Source: Strigamia acuminata
Taxonomy: Eukaryota > Arthropoda > Chilopoda > Geophilomorpha > Linotaeniidae
Length of the DNA: 64,000 nucleotides
Reading direction: 5' to 3'
Assembly (NCBI GenBank): GCA_949358305.1
Contig: OX442321.1
Span: 9,015,605-9,079,604 of the forward strand
Of this stretch, positions 25,499 to 39,532 are shown piece after piece. A program made the position numbers and the translations under genes. Within the stretch, counting starts at the first letter, position 1. Every line of letters begins with the position of its first letter. A model generated the notes under the pieces. It searched no databases, was not told the origin of the DNA, and saw only the letters and a list, made by a program, of their open reading frames with translations.

Positions 25499-25560
25499 CG
25501 TTGCGGGTGTAGGTGGGCCTTGTCAACATTTTTTCCCAAGCTTAAAGTTGAACACCAAAC
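25499..25560 (-). other. candidate alternative 5' exon of mbl (3' end only)
   Basis: Minus strand ...CCCGCAACG|GTGAGTCAGG: a strong donor (GTGAGT, 25493-25498) with a GC-richer flank upstream, about 540 nt above the acceptor of the first coding exon. The upstream limit of the exon cannot be seen; the end given is only a guess. Could be a proximal promoter or chance. Confidence 0.25.
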
Positions 25561-25750
25561 TCGTGCAACTTGCTCGTAAATAATACAAAGGTTAAATCAA
25601 TTAACCTTTCAAGTTAATAAGTCAATTAATTATTAAATGAATGCATTAATCATAATCTATGCAAAAGATGTGTTTACTCTGTTCGACCCATCGGCTCTGC
25701 AAACTTGCTTGATTTTTCACGTCAAGCAGCGCGGGATTGCTGTGTCACAA

Positions 25751-25764
25751 GTTGCCATGGTAAG
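25751..25764. promoter_or_regulatory. RFX X-box-like site
   Basis: GTTGCCATGGTAAG has one mismatch (the final base). Confidence 0.35.
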
Positions 25765-27869
25765 ATGTGCACTCATTAATTGAACGAATAATTTCTTCAC
25801 CCTCTCCCAAGCTTTTCCCATGCTGCTGATTAACCCTGACGACGGTTAGTGTACACGGCATTCGTTTCTTCTGCATTAAACTTTTGCATTGCGTTATTGA
25901 CTTTTAAGGAAAAATCTGCAGTATTCGGATCATTGCGGATATTTTTATACTGCAACGTCCACGACTCCACGTGGAGAAAGAAAAAACATTATCAGAAAAA
26001 TATTTCCAGGAAAAATTATTAACAGAGTGCCCTCGAAATGACTATTCGTGCACCGTGCAACTAATAATCAGATATCAAATCATATTTGTTGATGTTGAAC
26101 TTTTGTTTTCTTTGAAGTAATTGAATTTAAAATAAATTCTATTATTATTATTATTATTATTAAAAATTTGTATTCCCATTCAGAAATACGTTTCTGGCGT
26201 ATTTAGAAACCTCGAGATTGACACTTAATTAGCGCAATTCAAAAACGACCGCAGTCGTATTTAATTTTTCAAAATAATCCGAATTACGCCATCAACTTCC
26301 CGCAGTTTATTTTTAACCTCTCTAAATGTAACCTTTTAAAAGACCGCGTTTGAAATTAGAAATTTGAAAAAAGAAATTCGTGCATTCCAAACGCCTGATT
26401 TCACGCAAACACTCGCTTCATTCATTCATTCATCCCTCGAAAGAAAAAGAAACGAAATAAATAAAAATGACCGCGCTCATGAACAAAATTGATAAAATAA
26501 AATAAAATCACCGGAACTTGTTTCATTTTTTGGGCGAGAGATCAGCGGGAAGGAAGGTAGGGGGTGAACGGATTGGTGTCAGATCGACCCATCACGTAAT
26601 GGAGAGAAAAGAGAGTGAGGGGTGGCAGAATGGAGGTATAGGAAAGACGGGAGGAGGGGGAGATGAAGAGGTGAAAGACGAAATCATGAAATTGGAGCCG
26701 AGCGAAAATGATGGTGATCACAGGAGCCATCAAACAAACCAAGTGTTTAAGATGTGGCGAAAGAAAACGGCGAACATAAGAGCCAAGCGGAGTGGAAATA
26801 ACCGCAAAAAGCATTTAAACAAACTTGAAACAAAAAATAAAACAAGGTAAAAAAAAAATAAAAAATAAACATCAAACTTTTGCACCGTCTTCGAAGCATT
26901 CATTCTTTCATTGCGTTACAAATGTGCTTATTTGACAGACTGGACGGTGTAAAACCAAACCCTATTATTTCTACATTATTTATTTCCGCCGCTATGATCG
27001 TGAGAGGATCACCATCAATTCTTAATTCCCACATTTCCCTCGAGCCCCATTACATTAGGTCTAACCCAACCTCTCATCTCCTATCTCCTTTTCTCAGTGC
27101 GAAAACTCTTTTTCCCCTCCACTTGACTTCAACCGACCGATGAGGTGCTAGTGGCGTTCATTTGCATCCGTCGAAAGACGCTCTGGAACGCGCACATCCA
27201 CACATCCCCCTACCGCGACACCAACCGATACCCCCCGCTTTTTTTTTCTCGGTGGAACCGCAGCTCGGTGGAGTGGGTGGAGTGGCAACAGGCAGACATT
27301 TTCGCCAATGGCCTTCTGGGTTAGCTTTTAAGGTGAAAGGGGGCGTTAATGGGCCGTGAAAGAAGAACGCTTCAGCCCCGGAGCTTTGATCAGAAAAGAC
27401 GGTAATGGCGGATGGGTTATATGACCCATCTCTGGATGACATTCTCTTTTTCTTAGATCTCCATCTTTAACAAGATGCCCAAGAGAAAAACGTTACCCCT
27501 AATCACCATGGAGATGTGAACACACCTCTCCCCAACGTTAAGTGCTTTGTCAACCCGTGGTTTCTGGATGCCGCGCCACAGCCAATAACGATTCAATTTT
27601 ATTGATAATTTACGACCGACCGTTTTTTAAATCTATTATCGCCATTTTACAATTTCTCTCGAAGGTTAAAACGTGAAAATTGCACATTTATTTATTTAAA
27701 ATGCATGACTAACAAGTAAGACATTGCTTGATCTTGTTACATGAGAATTGCAGATAATTTCGTGTTTTTCTAGTCATTTACATTTGCACAACTTGTATTA
27801 AAATTTATGGTAGTTGTTTTAAGTTTATACGGACTCATCCTAATAATAAAAATATAAAAAAAATATACC

Positions 27870-27897
<28 letters not shown>
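27870..27897. repeat. poly(A) tract of 28
   Basis: Uninterrupted A run on the plus strand, preceded by A/T-rich DNA. No retrotransposon body or target-site duplication was recognised beside it. Confidence 0.9.
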
Positions 27898-27900
<3 letters not shown>

Positions 27901-30900
27901 AAGCAAGTTTTACGAGTTGAAACTTAGTGAAGCGCTTTTGAATGTCAAGTTTTCTAAACAAATGGGAGTATAAAAATTCCATAAGGCTTATAAACAAAGA
28001 GGATCTTTCATTTTCAAAATTGCAAGAAAACGTGATGGTTGGTTGCTTGCCGAAATGAATCGGTGAAAACACTTATCTACCAAGTGTCAGAAATTATTTA
28101 TTGATTAAACACCGAATTATTTAAAGCTATTGATTTCCAGAAAACAAACGCTCTTATATACTTCAAAATGTCACTAATTCACACCTGATTCTCTCCCCCC
28201 AACAACCGATTTTCCACCATTTCTCTTTCTTATTTATTTATTTTTTATTAAATAATGCTGAAAAACCCTATCTCAATTGCCACACCAATTCGTGGTGACT
28301 GGTGAAAGCATTTACTGCAAATCCCTTCATTAATCACTAACAAAAGTGAAGAAGGGGCGAGCGGGGGTCTTCAATTCAAGGTGATCTGACACAGGCCCAC
28401 GCACACTTCCGCATTATTGCAACCACGTCATCATCCGCTGTCCTTTTCCTAATTATTTTTCAATTACCATTTAATTAATCAAAATCCTCAACACATAAAT
28501 TACGCATTTCGTTCCCGATCGCAACCTGTTTTCATTCTAAATTCTAACGCCTAAACCGTAACAAAAATCCCCAACCTTGATTGTATACGATTACATACCA
28601 ACCAACGTCTTACCAAACCATGTCACGGGTTTCCACTTTTTTTGTGGTGTGACCTACCAGCATGTAAATTCCCGCCAGACCCTAACACCAACAGCTGTTA
28701 CGGAAGGAAGAGGCCATGAATCATCGCGTAAGACCAAGTCAGGATTTAAAAATATAAAAAAAAATATTAAAAAAAAATGAAGGAATATAAATCTATTTTT
28801 AAGGTCACTTTGATTTGTGCAAACAATATAACCCGAAAATGTTAGCCGAGTTCAATAAAAAATATCCGCCATAAATTTCCCCATTACATCACATAAAATA
28901 ATTGGAAAATATTTTTGTACCTTCAACTTTGTTCCTATTCAAGATAATCGTGTTATCGAGCTATCTGCACACTCCTTAAGGTCTTGACGACATTCACATG
29001 CACATACGAAATGAAATGAAATGTCCTTCACGTCTCCTCCCAGATGACGGCCCTGACATATGACTCACTTCCGGTTTCATCAGGGCCACGTGTAGGAGAC
29101 AAGAAACAAGTTGGGTGTTTTAAATAACCACGGCAAATTTACGTCAGTGCTAAGTAATTGCTTTTCTCTCAGCCTTAAGCCCTTAACTCAATGGCATCTG
29201 AAATATGACCGTAATTGGGTTGGATAGGATTCGATGCAAATGTCAACAATTGAATGCAATCGAATGACTCAAATAGCAACACTAAACAACTCTGAACAAG
29301 TCAGACGAGTGAGACAAGGTTGAATTAAAATGGACGCGAAGATAAGACTAATTAAATTAACCGCAGCAATAACGCCGCACCAACAACTCTTAATGTCAAC
29401 ATTGACGACACCGAGTGCAATAGCGCACGTAAAGACGCAATAGCGTCTTTAAAACGACACCTTAATGACTCGAAAATAAAGCACATGGACTGTGCGAAAA
29501 GAAATGTCGCAGTACACGTGATGCGTCATTGCACCCAACCCTGTGCCTTCTGATTTTATTGCGTCTTACGTGCACCAATTTTTTCCTGCTTAAATCTCCA
29601 ATTCCATTGAAAATCGAACTTTCCTTTTTTGATTTTTCTAAATATATTTACACTGCAAAATCGTTCTATTAAAATTAGCGAAAAATAGCAGAAAAAAAAG
29701 CCGTTTTAAGCTAATGTAATGTGATGCTAGTCTAGCATTGCTAGATAGGGACAGCGATAATTAGCGAAATGCAAAAAGCAACCACTGAGCGAAATTTTAG
29801 CGAAGCTAATTCTGTTTTGTTAGCGAGCCAACACAAATACGACAAGGACCAGCAGTTTACACAAAAAAAACGTGCTTAATTAAACTATTGTACAGATAAA
29901 ACTCCCAATTAGTGTTTTGTTTGATAAAATTTGTTACAACGTTAATTGATATTCCATTTTCCGTCAGAGCCATTAAACCTTAGCTATATATCCGTTGAAA
30001 AACAATGAGGAGAATTTTTCGTGTACATTACTATAAAAGCTTTCATTCCACCTTAACATCACGCAACTGTAAGGTAAAACAAACAACCTGTAGTCCTAAA
30101 AAAAAAGGAACTAAAACTATCAACGACAAGTGAAGCAAGTAAAGAGAGCACTGAAAAAAATATAAACAAGAGCGTGAGAGCACATTAAACCCAATTGACA
30201 GGCAGTTAGGTGCAGAATCAGAGACCGATTGCAGAGAACAATAAAGAGGTATAGAAAGAAGAGCAGAGCAGAGAAGAGCAGAGAAAGGTGAAGCTAATGC
30301 AGAGATGTCTGTTCTTAATCTGACTACATGCAACTCCCGCCTTTTGGTAATTAATTCCTTCATTTCCTACACAGTGAAAGAAGAGAGAAAGGATTTCCAT
30401 AGCCAAGCTCGCAAATCGTTTTATGACTAATTAACTACGCCTCGTGTTCGTTGGCGTACCTCACTCTAATTACTGACCCCTCGGTCTTAGTGGTCACTTG
30501 TTCAAGAGGGCGCCACTTGAAAAAGGTCACTTTCGACTGAGTATTCGTTCACTGTAAAGACCTTCCAGCGAATATGCAAATAAATCCCGAAAGAGGGCGA
30601 AATGAGGTTAGGGGATTATGTTGTTGTTTTCCGGTTTTTGGCCAACTAGATTCTATTTCCAGAAAGAGAATAAACATGTGCGGTCTTTTTTTTATTTTTA
30701 AATTTATGGAACCATTTAAAGCTTTACATGATTAATATAATTTGCCAGTTTACATTTATTTACTGTTATGTTCGTAATAAATGCATTATATGTGTAAGTG
30801 AGACAAAATGGAACCGATACTGAATACTTTCAAGTATTTTTGCCATTTAGCGACGCCATTTTTTCAAGTTTAAGTAAATGAATAATCAAGATTATGTTAG

Positions 30901-33900
30901 TTGTAAAAAAAAAGCTTCTTATTTGCTCGTGCTCACTTTGCACTTTCAAGTTGAGTGTTCGACTCGTTTCGTTTCTCTTTTCCCCGTTGTCAATTAAAGC
31001 GAGAAAAGTGTCATTTTATTTCTCGTTGATCCAATTGCAAATACATCGAGTACTTGAGTCTTTACGGCTCGCCACCGGCGTTTATCAATAAGATATGTCC
31101 TGCTTATCAATAATTTTATTAAGCTTTCGCATTGCCTTTATCAATTCTCAGACGGCGGGATAAAATAATCTGCAGCTACACCCACGGGCAAAACGAGTGA
31201 CTCATCAAATAAGACAATATTTGCACTCTGTAAAATGGATCAACATGGCCTCCAGAGAAGGGAGAAACGCAGCGCCACATTAGCTTTTGCCATGTTTGGA
31301 CAAGAGGTGACTAGAACCAATTAAACGGATTCGCGCCAAATCCGTGCATGAAAAATTCGCCCCACAAACCCCCAGCAGACATCACCAATTACAATTTCCA
31401 ACGAGCATAATAAAAACCCTTTCTTTAAGAGCCACAGAAAGACCAACTACAACAACCTACTAATGTCTTCCATTCCACAAACCTCTAAATCTAATTACAC
31501 GAGGAAAATCCGAAAACTATAAAAACTTTTTTCCATTTATTCTATTCTATTTTTTTGAATTAAATAAAAAAAAGAAAGAAGAAAAAAATGTCATAAAAAC
31601 CAGCAAACAGAGGATTTTAATTAAGTATTCATTAATTAACCCAAATTTTAGAAATTTGATTTGAATCTATGCAATAAGGAAATGATTATTTAAATATAAA
31701 GTAAAACATATTTTGTACCGTAATTGATTAATTCTCACTCAACAGAGTTTGTTTCGAACTTCCTCAAATAAATAACTCAACACGCATGAGAACACAGACA
31801 CCCGTTAGTCGAGCAAACTGTGCGCGCATCGCAGCTAAACGTTGTCAAAACGCTCTTACAGCGCTCCTTAGGCCTTTTCCGATCCGGCGCCCATTATTTT
31901 AAAACCCTAAAAATCGTTTCAGAATTTATATCATTTCCCCTCGGAGAAAATTAGATCAAAACAAAACAGGCGCAAGACTTAATTAGATCTAATAAAGATT
32001 TACCAAATCAACACCGAAATAAAATAAGAAAAAAAAAATAATAAAAAAATTAAAAAAAATAAAAATCACTGACAGCACATTAATTTTTTAAACCACCACA
32101 TTCACGCGAATAAAACTACATTTCCCAACTTATCCCCACCCTAACAAAAAAAAAACCACCTAATTATCAGTTAAACCTCCCCCAACACCCAATAAAAAAA
32201 ATTCAGCCCATTAAACACCCTCCCCTCACCCCCCTTTCATCCAATCTCAATCCCAACATCCGGAAAAAAAAAAAAGAAGAAAAAAAAATTGCCAATTCAA
32301 AGGAAAAGAAAAAAATATATAAAAAGAAGTAGTCTCACTTTCACCTCTTTCTCCATGACTCCCTTACGAACCATTGTGGGTGAGTAATTTTCCCTTCGCA
32401 ATTGGTAATTGCTGTCAGGGATCAATAGCACTAGCCTTGACGCATCTTGCAAAAGATGAGCCAAAAAGAAGCATCAGACTGACTGATGGCTGCAACCGTG
32501 GCCAAACGAGCCCCACTGAAGAGCAAACACCACGGACGGACTTTTGATAAGACACGTCCAATCGTCCAAAATACGCCATGCCAAGACTGTCAATGAGAGA
32601 AAAGATGGTGGCCACTTGTGAGGAAAACAAAGGAAAAGGCCGCACTCGAATGAATTGTATTTTTACGCAGTAATTGGGTTTAACAACACTTAACCTCGCA
32701 AAAATTGCAAAAAAAACCTCTTAGATTTTAATTAGTTAAAAAAATAAACAAAGATCCAATTAGTCTTCTTTGTATAAATATATACTCCAGTATTTTTTTA
32801 AATTTAGAAAATTTAAATTCAGACCTGAAAGGCATTTGTTTCCCTATCCCAATTAGACTTCATAAACATGTTAGCGTTGTACAATTATACACAATTAGAC
32901 CCTTAAAAATACTGCAGAGGCAGGGGAGATAAATCCGGGGATTTTATTTCTCTTAAAAGAAGTGAGATGGAAACAAGCAAGGCGTATTCAAAATTCAAAT
33001 TAGGCTTAACATGTGTGTCAGTCAAGTGCACATGGTTTTAAATTACTCCAAGGTTGTTATTGTTTTTAAATTTCACCGTCTTGTCACTCATTTTGAACGT
33101 CCCACTAGCAACACAGTGTAAAAAAAGTACAAAAAAAGTATATATATAAACAAACTTAATTGACTTCACCTCACAGCGTTACCAACTATGAATGGGATGC
33201 GACATTGTTCGTCAATGAATTCCGCCATCCCGCACACAAGACGAGTTCATCAAGTGCTAAAAATAAACGAGCCACTTGGAATTCGGATTCCACACAACTC
33301 AAGTGTCTTTCACAGCCAAAGGTCATCAGACTGTATTTTTTTTCCGTTTATTTTTTCCTGATTTTTTTCTTCTTTCCCACTGGAATTCCTCACGCATGAT
33401 CTCACTAATGCCAAGGACAGACGAAGTGAAAGCACCAAAGAGTTAAGAGGAAAAAAAAAAAAAGACACCCATTTTCCATTTAGCTATTGAAAAATATTCA
33501 TGAAAAAAGCGGTTTCTTTAGCATAGAAAAATTAATAATAATAATGATAATAAAAAGTCTGCTTGTATCCAAAAGTCATTCCATCATAAATATAAAAAAA
33601 GTGACAAGGAAATAGAAAGAACAAATCCTCCAATTTTGAGCTTTCTGTGTCTGTGTCTTAGCTCTTGACAATTCTGCACGTGAGCTTGTACTGGTCACTC
33701 CCAAGTTGACGGACACCTGCGGTATTAAAGTGTGAGCTACAGGAGACTTGCAAGGTGAAACCTCACAACCTCTCCAAAGATATTGGCACATCACACGCAC
33801 ACACACATCCATCATTTTGCTGGAGGAAAAGAAAATTACAAAACTTATCCACGAGGGAAAAACAAAACAAAAAATAAAAGAAAAACAACAACAACAGCAA

Positions 33901-36335
33901 CAAAAAACAATACGACCACTCTAACTTGTCTGAAAATTCTATTCTAATATTATAGTAGCCATTTCCGAGACAAAACACAAAGAGATTTTCAAAACAAATA
34001 TTTGACGTTTCAAATACATTTGAACGTCCAAAAAAAAATAAAAAAAAATAAAATGCTTAACCAAACAAAAGATTTGTTTTGGAAAATAAAAAATTCATAC
34101 AATTACAATGTCATTCCAAAGTTCAAAAAACACTCGTACGACATGAAAACGCCTTAGAAACAGGTTTATAATTAATAAAATAATTAATTGGGAGGATGGA
34201 AGTAGAAAACCTATTTGATTAAGTGCTAATATATAAGCTTTTAAATGTTAAGCTTGGCATTAATTCCCAAGCACGTTAATATTTTTTTTATCTACTTTTT
34301 AACCAAACTCGTGACTAACAAAACCATCGTTCCAAATTCCAACAGCTTTAACTTAAAACCTCAGCTCGAATTTGAAAACAACAAAAAAATTGAACCTAAC
34401 TGATAACTTCTCCTATCTTTATTACTCATCTAACATTGTTGTAAACAATGAAATGATTAAATCAAAAACTCTATGCAATTATAAATGCATTTGGTCCACC
34501 ATTACTACAGATCTGTTCATCTGACCTTTAATTCTGAGATTCTTACATCTCTATTTTTAATGTATCACGCCTGACATTTACTTCAAAAAATGATAAAACC
34601 AACATCATAAAACTTGGATTTTTTTTAAAAATCATAATGGCTCACAAGAGCATTCTTATACAAAATCGGAGCAAACCTGCATGCCAGTGTACACGGCGAC
34701 CCTCGAGCTTAGACAAACAAGAAACTATGTATGAAACCAATTTCCTGCAATTAACTAGTTTCCCTCCCTTACACAAGACTTAAAATTTTAATATCGACCT
34801 TGTACCCGAGTTAACCCTAATTGGATTGACCTCGTCCCTTAAACAAGGCAAGAAACCGAGAAGGAAGTAAGTCCTATGTAAGTGCAGCTCAAATTTTGAT
34901 TCGATTAACGACAGAACAAATCTTGGTGTGGGCATTCAATTCATACGTCGACTGATGTCAAGTTTGGATTTGGATTTGGCGTAGGTGGTCTGGTAGAACG
35001 CGAGAGAAAAATGTTGAAAGAGGCAAGAAAGAACGAGAGGCAAAAGTGTTGATAATTGCATTCTGAAGCAATTTGCTGGAATTCCGTTCGACACAAGGGA
35101 AATTTAGGGCCGCCAACCTAATTATTCAGAAAAATCACCCGTTTTCTTCCACGTTGCACTTGGGTCCTTTTTCTAATGGGACGACGAAAACTTCTTTCGT
35201 GCCTCCTCCAATTCATTTGTGACCAATTTAACAAGAAAAAAGAAGGGACTCAACAACTTATTTCTTTCTTCTAATCACAATCCTCGCCTTCTTGCAACTA
35301 GGGTGGCAACAGGAAGGAAAAACATTAATTGGAAAGAAAAAAAAAAGTTTCAAAAAGAGCGCCATTAACTGTTCCCACACCACGTTTTTGAAGAAAAGAA
35401 GAAGATGAAGGAGATGGAAGGAGAAGAAGAAAAAAAAACATCATTTTCGACCTCTTCCCTTTAAGTACGTTCTGAGCCTTAAAAATATCTTTTAAATCTG
35501 ATCAAACTAGTCCGAATCAATTTTTTTAATCCTTCTTGCCGTTCCGATTGTCATCCCGCCTTATCAAACTAAAGCTCGCTATTAATTCCAGTAGAAGAGA
35601 AGGGAAAAGTTAACAAAATGTAGAAATAATAACAATCAAGGTTAATTTAATTTACATTTATTTTCTATAGGGGAATTCCATAAAAAGGAAGTGTGAAAAT
35701 GACGACATTTAATCTGTATTCATACGTCATCATTGATAGATGTTTTCAGGTGTGAATTAAAATACCAAATAAAGCGCTTGCAAGTTTCAGGAGGAATGTG
35801 CCAATTACACAATAAACAAGAATTTGAGATCGTAAAAATTCCATGGAAATCCCAAACTGGTTTTCAGAAAAAATGCTTAAAGTGGCTCAATTGATTGAAA
35901 ATACTTTCCATGATCTAAAAGATTTTTCTTCAACATTAATTTTTACAGAAAATTACAAATTTTTTCCTCCAAACATTATTTGCAGGAAGTTTGCGAGTTC
36001 TTGGAACTTTGACAATGGAGCCATGCCATAAACTGGAACATTAAGTTCTAGAAGACTATTTTTTTTTTCTAAAATGTTAACACTAATGGAAACATAGCAG
36101 TAATTAAACATTTTTTTTAAAATTCTTCTTTTTTATTTGCCTTTTAAATTTAAAAATAAAAATACATATAGAAAAAATCTAAACATAAATATTTAAAAAA
36201 AAAATTAAAATTATAAATTCATACGTTCCTGCACTCATGATATTATGCATAATACAAAAAGTGCAAAAGAAAAGAGTTATAATTCGACTGAAATTAGGCC
36301 TCGGTTTTTGCAAGACGTCGACCTAAACCCTTTAA

Positions 36336-36567
36336 AAACCGGTTACCGGTTTGAGGCCAGTAAACTACCATGACTTTCTACAAAAGCCCAACAATCATGT
36401 TAGCGTGCAGAGCGTGTCCACTCTCCCCCTCTCTTCCCCAACCCATCTCATTCCGTCCAACATCCAAAAAAAGAACATATAAAAAACAAAAAAAAAATAC
36501 AAAAAAAAAATACAAATTCAAACTGGCCAGCCGGTTAAAATTAATCTTGTTTTCAACAAACCGGTTT
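36336..36567. promoter_or_regulatory. cluster of Grainyhead-type sites
   Basis: AAACCGGTTACCGGTTT (36336-36352) is a double, near-palindromic AACCGGTT-type element. CCAGCCGGTTAAAA (36527-36540) and AAACCGGTTTT (36557-36567) follow. Grainyhead/CP2 factors bind AACCGGTT-like sequence. The first element also sits inside a larger inverted repeat with GGCCTC at 36298-36303 and GAGGCC at 36353-36358. Function as an epithelial enhancer is inferred. Confidence 0.4.
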
Positions 36568-38269
36568 TAGCGAGTCCCTCGGCAGAAAACACGGCAACAC
36601 ATTTCAATCTGCAGACTTAACTTTAAACAAATGACGTCGCGCGTAACGACACACTCGCACAATCCGCCTTAATGGATGAAACAAAACCAACCTCCCATAC
36701 TGAGAATATCCAACTTCTAGTGCGCAGAGAATGCAATCCTCCGACGGCCCATCTTTCTTGTCTTTCCAATCCTCGCGCTCAGCGGGGGTGGAAAAGAGAA
36801 AGAGAGGAAAGAGAGGAAGAAAGAGATGGTGAAGGACCCTCCACTGCCGACTGGAGACTCTTGTCTCCTCATCAGGGGCAGCTGGAGAAGCCATCACTCC
36901 TCATCTGCAGCCAACGGAGGTCGATATCCTCAAGATCTCACACCCATTTACGCCCTTTTCTCACCTGCGCCACCTGGCGACCCCCAAAGCACTGCCTAAT
37001 TCCTTTGGGTTGTACATTTACAAGCAGAAACAACCTTCCATCTTCCTTTCTACAACTGTAAAAACACCTGCAGTGCAGCATTGCACTTAAGTCTCTCGTC
37101 CAAATCACGTGAAAAACGCTATAGAGAAATTTTATGTCGGCCATTCTTACACTTGTAATGTCATATCAACACACGACGACATAAAAATAGAAAGTAACAA
37201 CAATAAAAAATAATAAAAATAAATTAAAAATTATTTTTTTTAAAGGAAAAAAAAATAATAAATAAAAATCGATTTTTGTTCGTTAAATTATTATTTTTTT
37301 CTTCTTATTTTTTTTTTTTTTTAAAAATGACGCAGATGTTCAAGTTTCAAACCAAAAAATATTTCATTACCATTGCACAGCTGATGATTACAAATGTTGC
37401 TATAAGCTGCAACAAATTATTTTTTTTTTAAAAAAATGTAAACGTATTTTTATCAATTTCAACTTTAATTTAAATGGCACGAAGAGAAGGATCAAGAAGC
37501 GAGAAAGATAACATGGGAACTGGCGGTAACTAAACAATTGTACACGGTTATTTATTCCGATCAAACTGGAATTTCCAAACATTTATTTACTTTTTTCCCT
37601 CTTCTCAATTGTGTTTCCAAAATATTATTACCATATTCATTCGTATCAAACTCAACTCAATAGCACTTGCGAAATTCCATCTCGAGTCTTGACGCTCCAT
37701 CACGTTGATGCGGCGACATGTGGCCGTTATCAAAAATTGCCACGTGGATTCAACCGAAAAAGGGGTTGATGAGAATGGGAATCCACATGTGCGTATGTAC
37801 AGGTGCCAGGTACGTTTTCGAGTGCGCGTCTAGCGCCTGGCATTTGAATTAATGGACTAATGCTACAGAGAGTTGTTGCATCGAGATGGTCCTCTACCTC
37901 GTTCACGCGCAATTTACTCTCAGAGATGCCACATTTTGGGAAAAAGCACATAAATATTCGCACTCGCGTACTTTTCTTAGGCATAGTTTCCTCAGATAAA
38001 AAGAAAAGAAAAGAAAAAAAAAACAGAAAAAAAAATATCTGCTTCTGAATTCATCCCCCGACCACTCCCTGTCAAGTGAATTTGCAGTGAATCGAACATC
38101 TGTTAAAAAAAATAGTGTCAGCCATTTTCTTAAGAGAACATTAAGATGTAAAAAAAAAAATCGACATGTACATTATGAATTCTTAATGATAAAAAGTTGA
38201 GTGATGGGCGGGTTGGATTGCACATTAGGCTTCAATGTGTAATGATAGACTTTTCATCATTTTTAAAAA

Positions 38270-38322
38270 ATAAATAAAATAAAATAAAATAAAATAAAAT
38301 AAAATAAAATAAAATAAAATAA
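38270..38322. repeat. (AAAAT)n microsatellite
   Basis: About ten near-perfect AAAAT units. Confidence 0.95.
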
Positions 38323-38853
38323 TTTTAAAAAATAATTGGTTAAATATTCTTTTGATACTACCTCTTCCTGTTTGGAAGGAGGTCAGTAAGAAAAATAGGC
38401 TTACAAGAAGAAAAGAGTCGCTGGAGCGGAAATAGTAATTACGCAAGCGCGTTTCGGCGGAAAAGGGCCAAGAAAAATGCGAATTCCCAAACATGCTCCA
38501 CGTGCTAACTAAAACAATAGAAAATTGATCCAGTAAATCGCGGCATCCGCAGCATTTCCGAAGATCACAACACCAACAAAAGAGGCCAGCAATTTTTGTT
38601 ACGACCACTTGTCCTCGATTTTAATTCAACTCATTAAATTTCATTCAAACAATAAATTACAACTCTAGCCAACTCCAACAATGCCTTCTAATACATTACA
38701 ATTGCAACAGTTAAAGAAAAACATCTTTTCAACGAATATTCCCTGTTGGCAACAATTGCAAAATGAATCAACCCACAATACACGTGTCACTATTCCAATC
38801 TCAGCCTTCAATTCCCCTCAAATGGAATTATTACGACTCATGGCAAAGAAGAC

Positions 38854-38884
<31 letters not shown>
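38854..38884. repeat. (GA)n microsatellite
   Basis: GA run of about 30 nt with one AA interruption; a full CRE lies 26 bp beyond. Confidence 0.95.
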
Positions 38885-38909
38885 CACAAGGAAAAAGAAG
38901 CCCATTCCA

Positions 38910-38917
38910 TGACGTCA
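38910..38917. promoter_or_regulatory. full CRE (TGACGTCA)
   Basis: Exact CREB/ATF 8-mer next to a GA repeat. Confidence 0.45.
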
Positions 38918-39532
38918 CAATAAAAGAGGAAAATAAAGAGACACGAGGACAATGTCAACAGCTCCGAGAGAAAGATGAAGAAAGATGAAGATGAGAATGA
39001 GAAGGACGATCGGTCGTGAAGCAGGAAGGACCCCAACTCCGGAATCGCAGACAGGGTCCTTTCATCGCCATCTCGCCCGCTTCGAAATCAAATCAGTTCT
39101 CAAACGCGATCCCACGCCTCCGCAATCCTCATCTCTTTTACTCCCCTCTCCCCTTCCATTCTCCATTATCCTTCAGTTTCTCCTTTTCCGGTTTGCAGAG
39201 GAGTTGCGTATAAAAAGAAACCATTCGCGACTCTCTTTCTCTCTCTTTCACACACTCACATACATTTCCCCTATTATTCAATTACCAACATTTTGTAAAA
39301 CAAAACAAAAAAAGAAATAACAAAAAACAAAATGCGGTCAAAGTTGCCCGCATGCACTATAGAGGGCGTTGTTCGCGTGATCAAAAATCAGCAAAACAAA
39401 AGTTGCTTTTATTCCAAAAACCAAAACATTCCCCCCCCCCTTTTCCACATCTACTGTATGTTATTATTTTTTTTCCCTCCGAATAGAAATCAATTCTTGC
39501 AGATGTCCGCATTGTTAGCATACATTTGCCCA

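Noticed and set aside
27870-27897. Poly(A) run as the tail of a retrotransposon or processed pseudogene
   Set aside because: No element body, coding remnant or flanking target-site duplication was recognised.
11832-34560. MEF2-like CTAWWWWTAR words (about 11832, 11960, 23489, 28793, 33255, 34554)
   Set aside because: The motif is made of A and T and is expected often in A/T-rich DNA, although mbl is a muscle gene; no clustering with other muscle motifs was seen.
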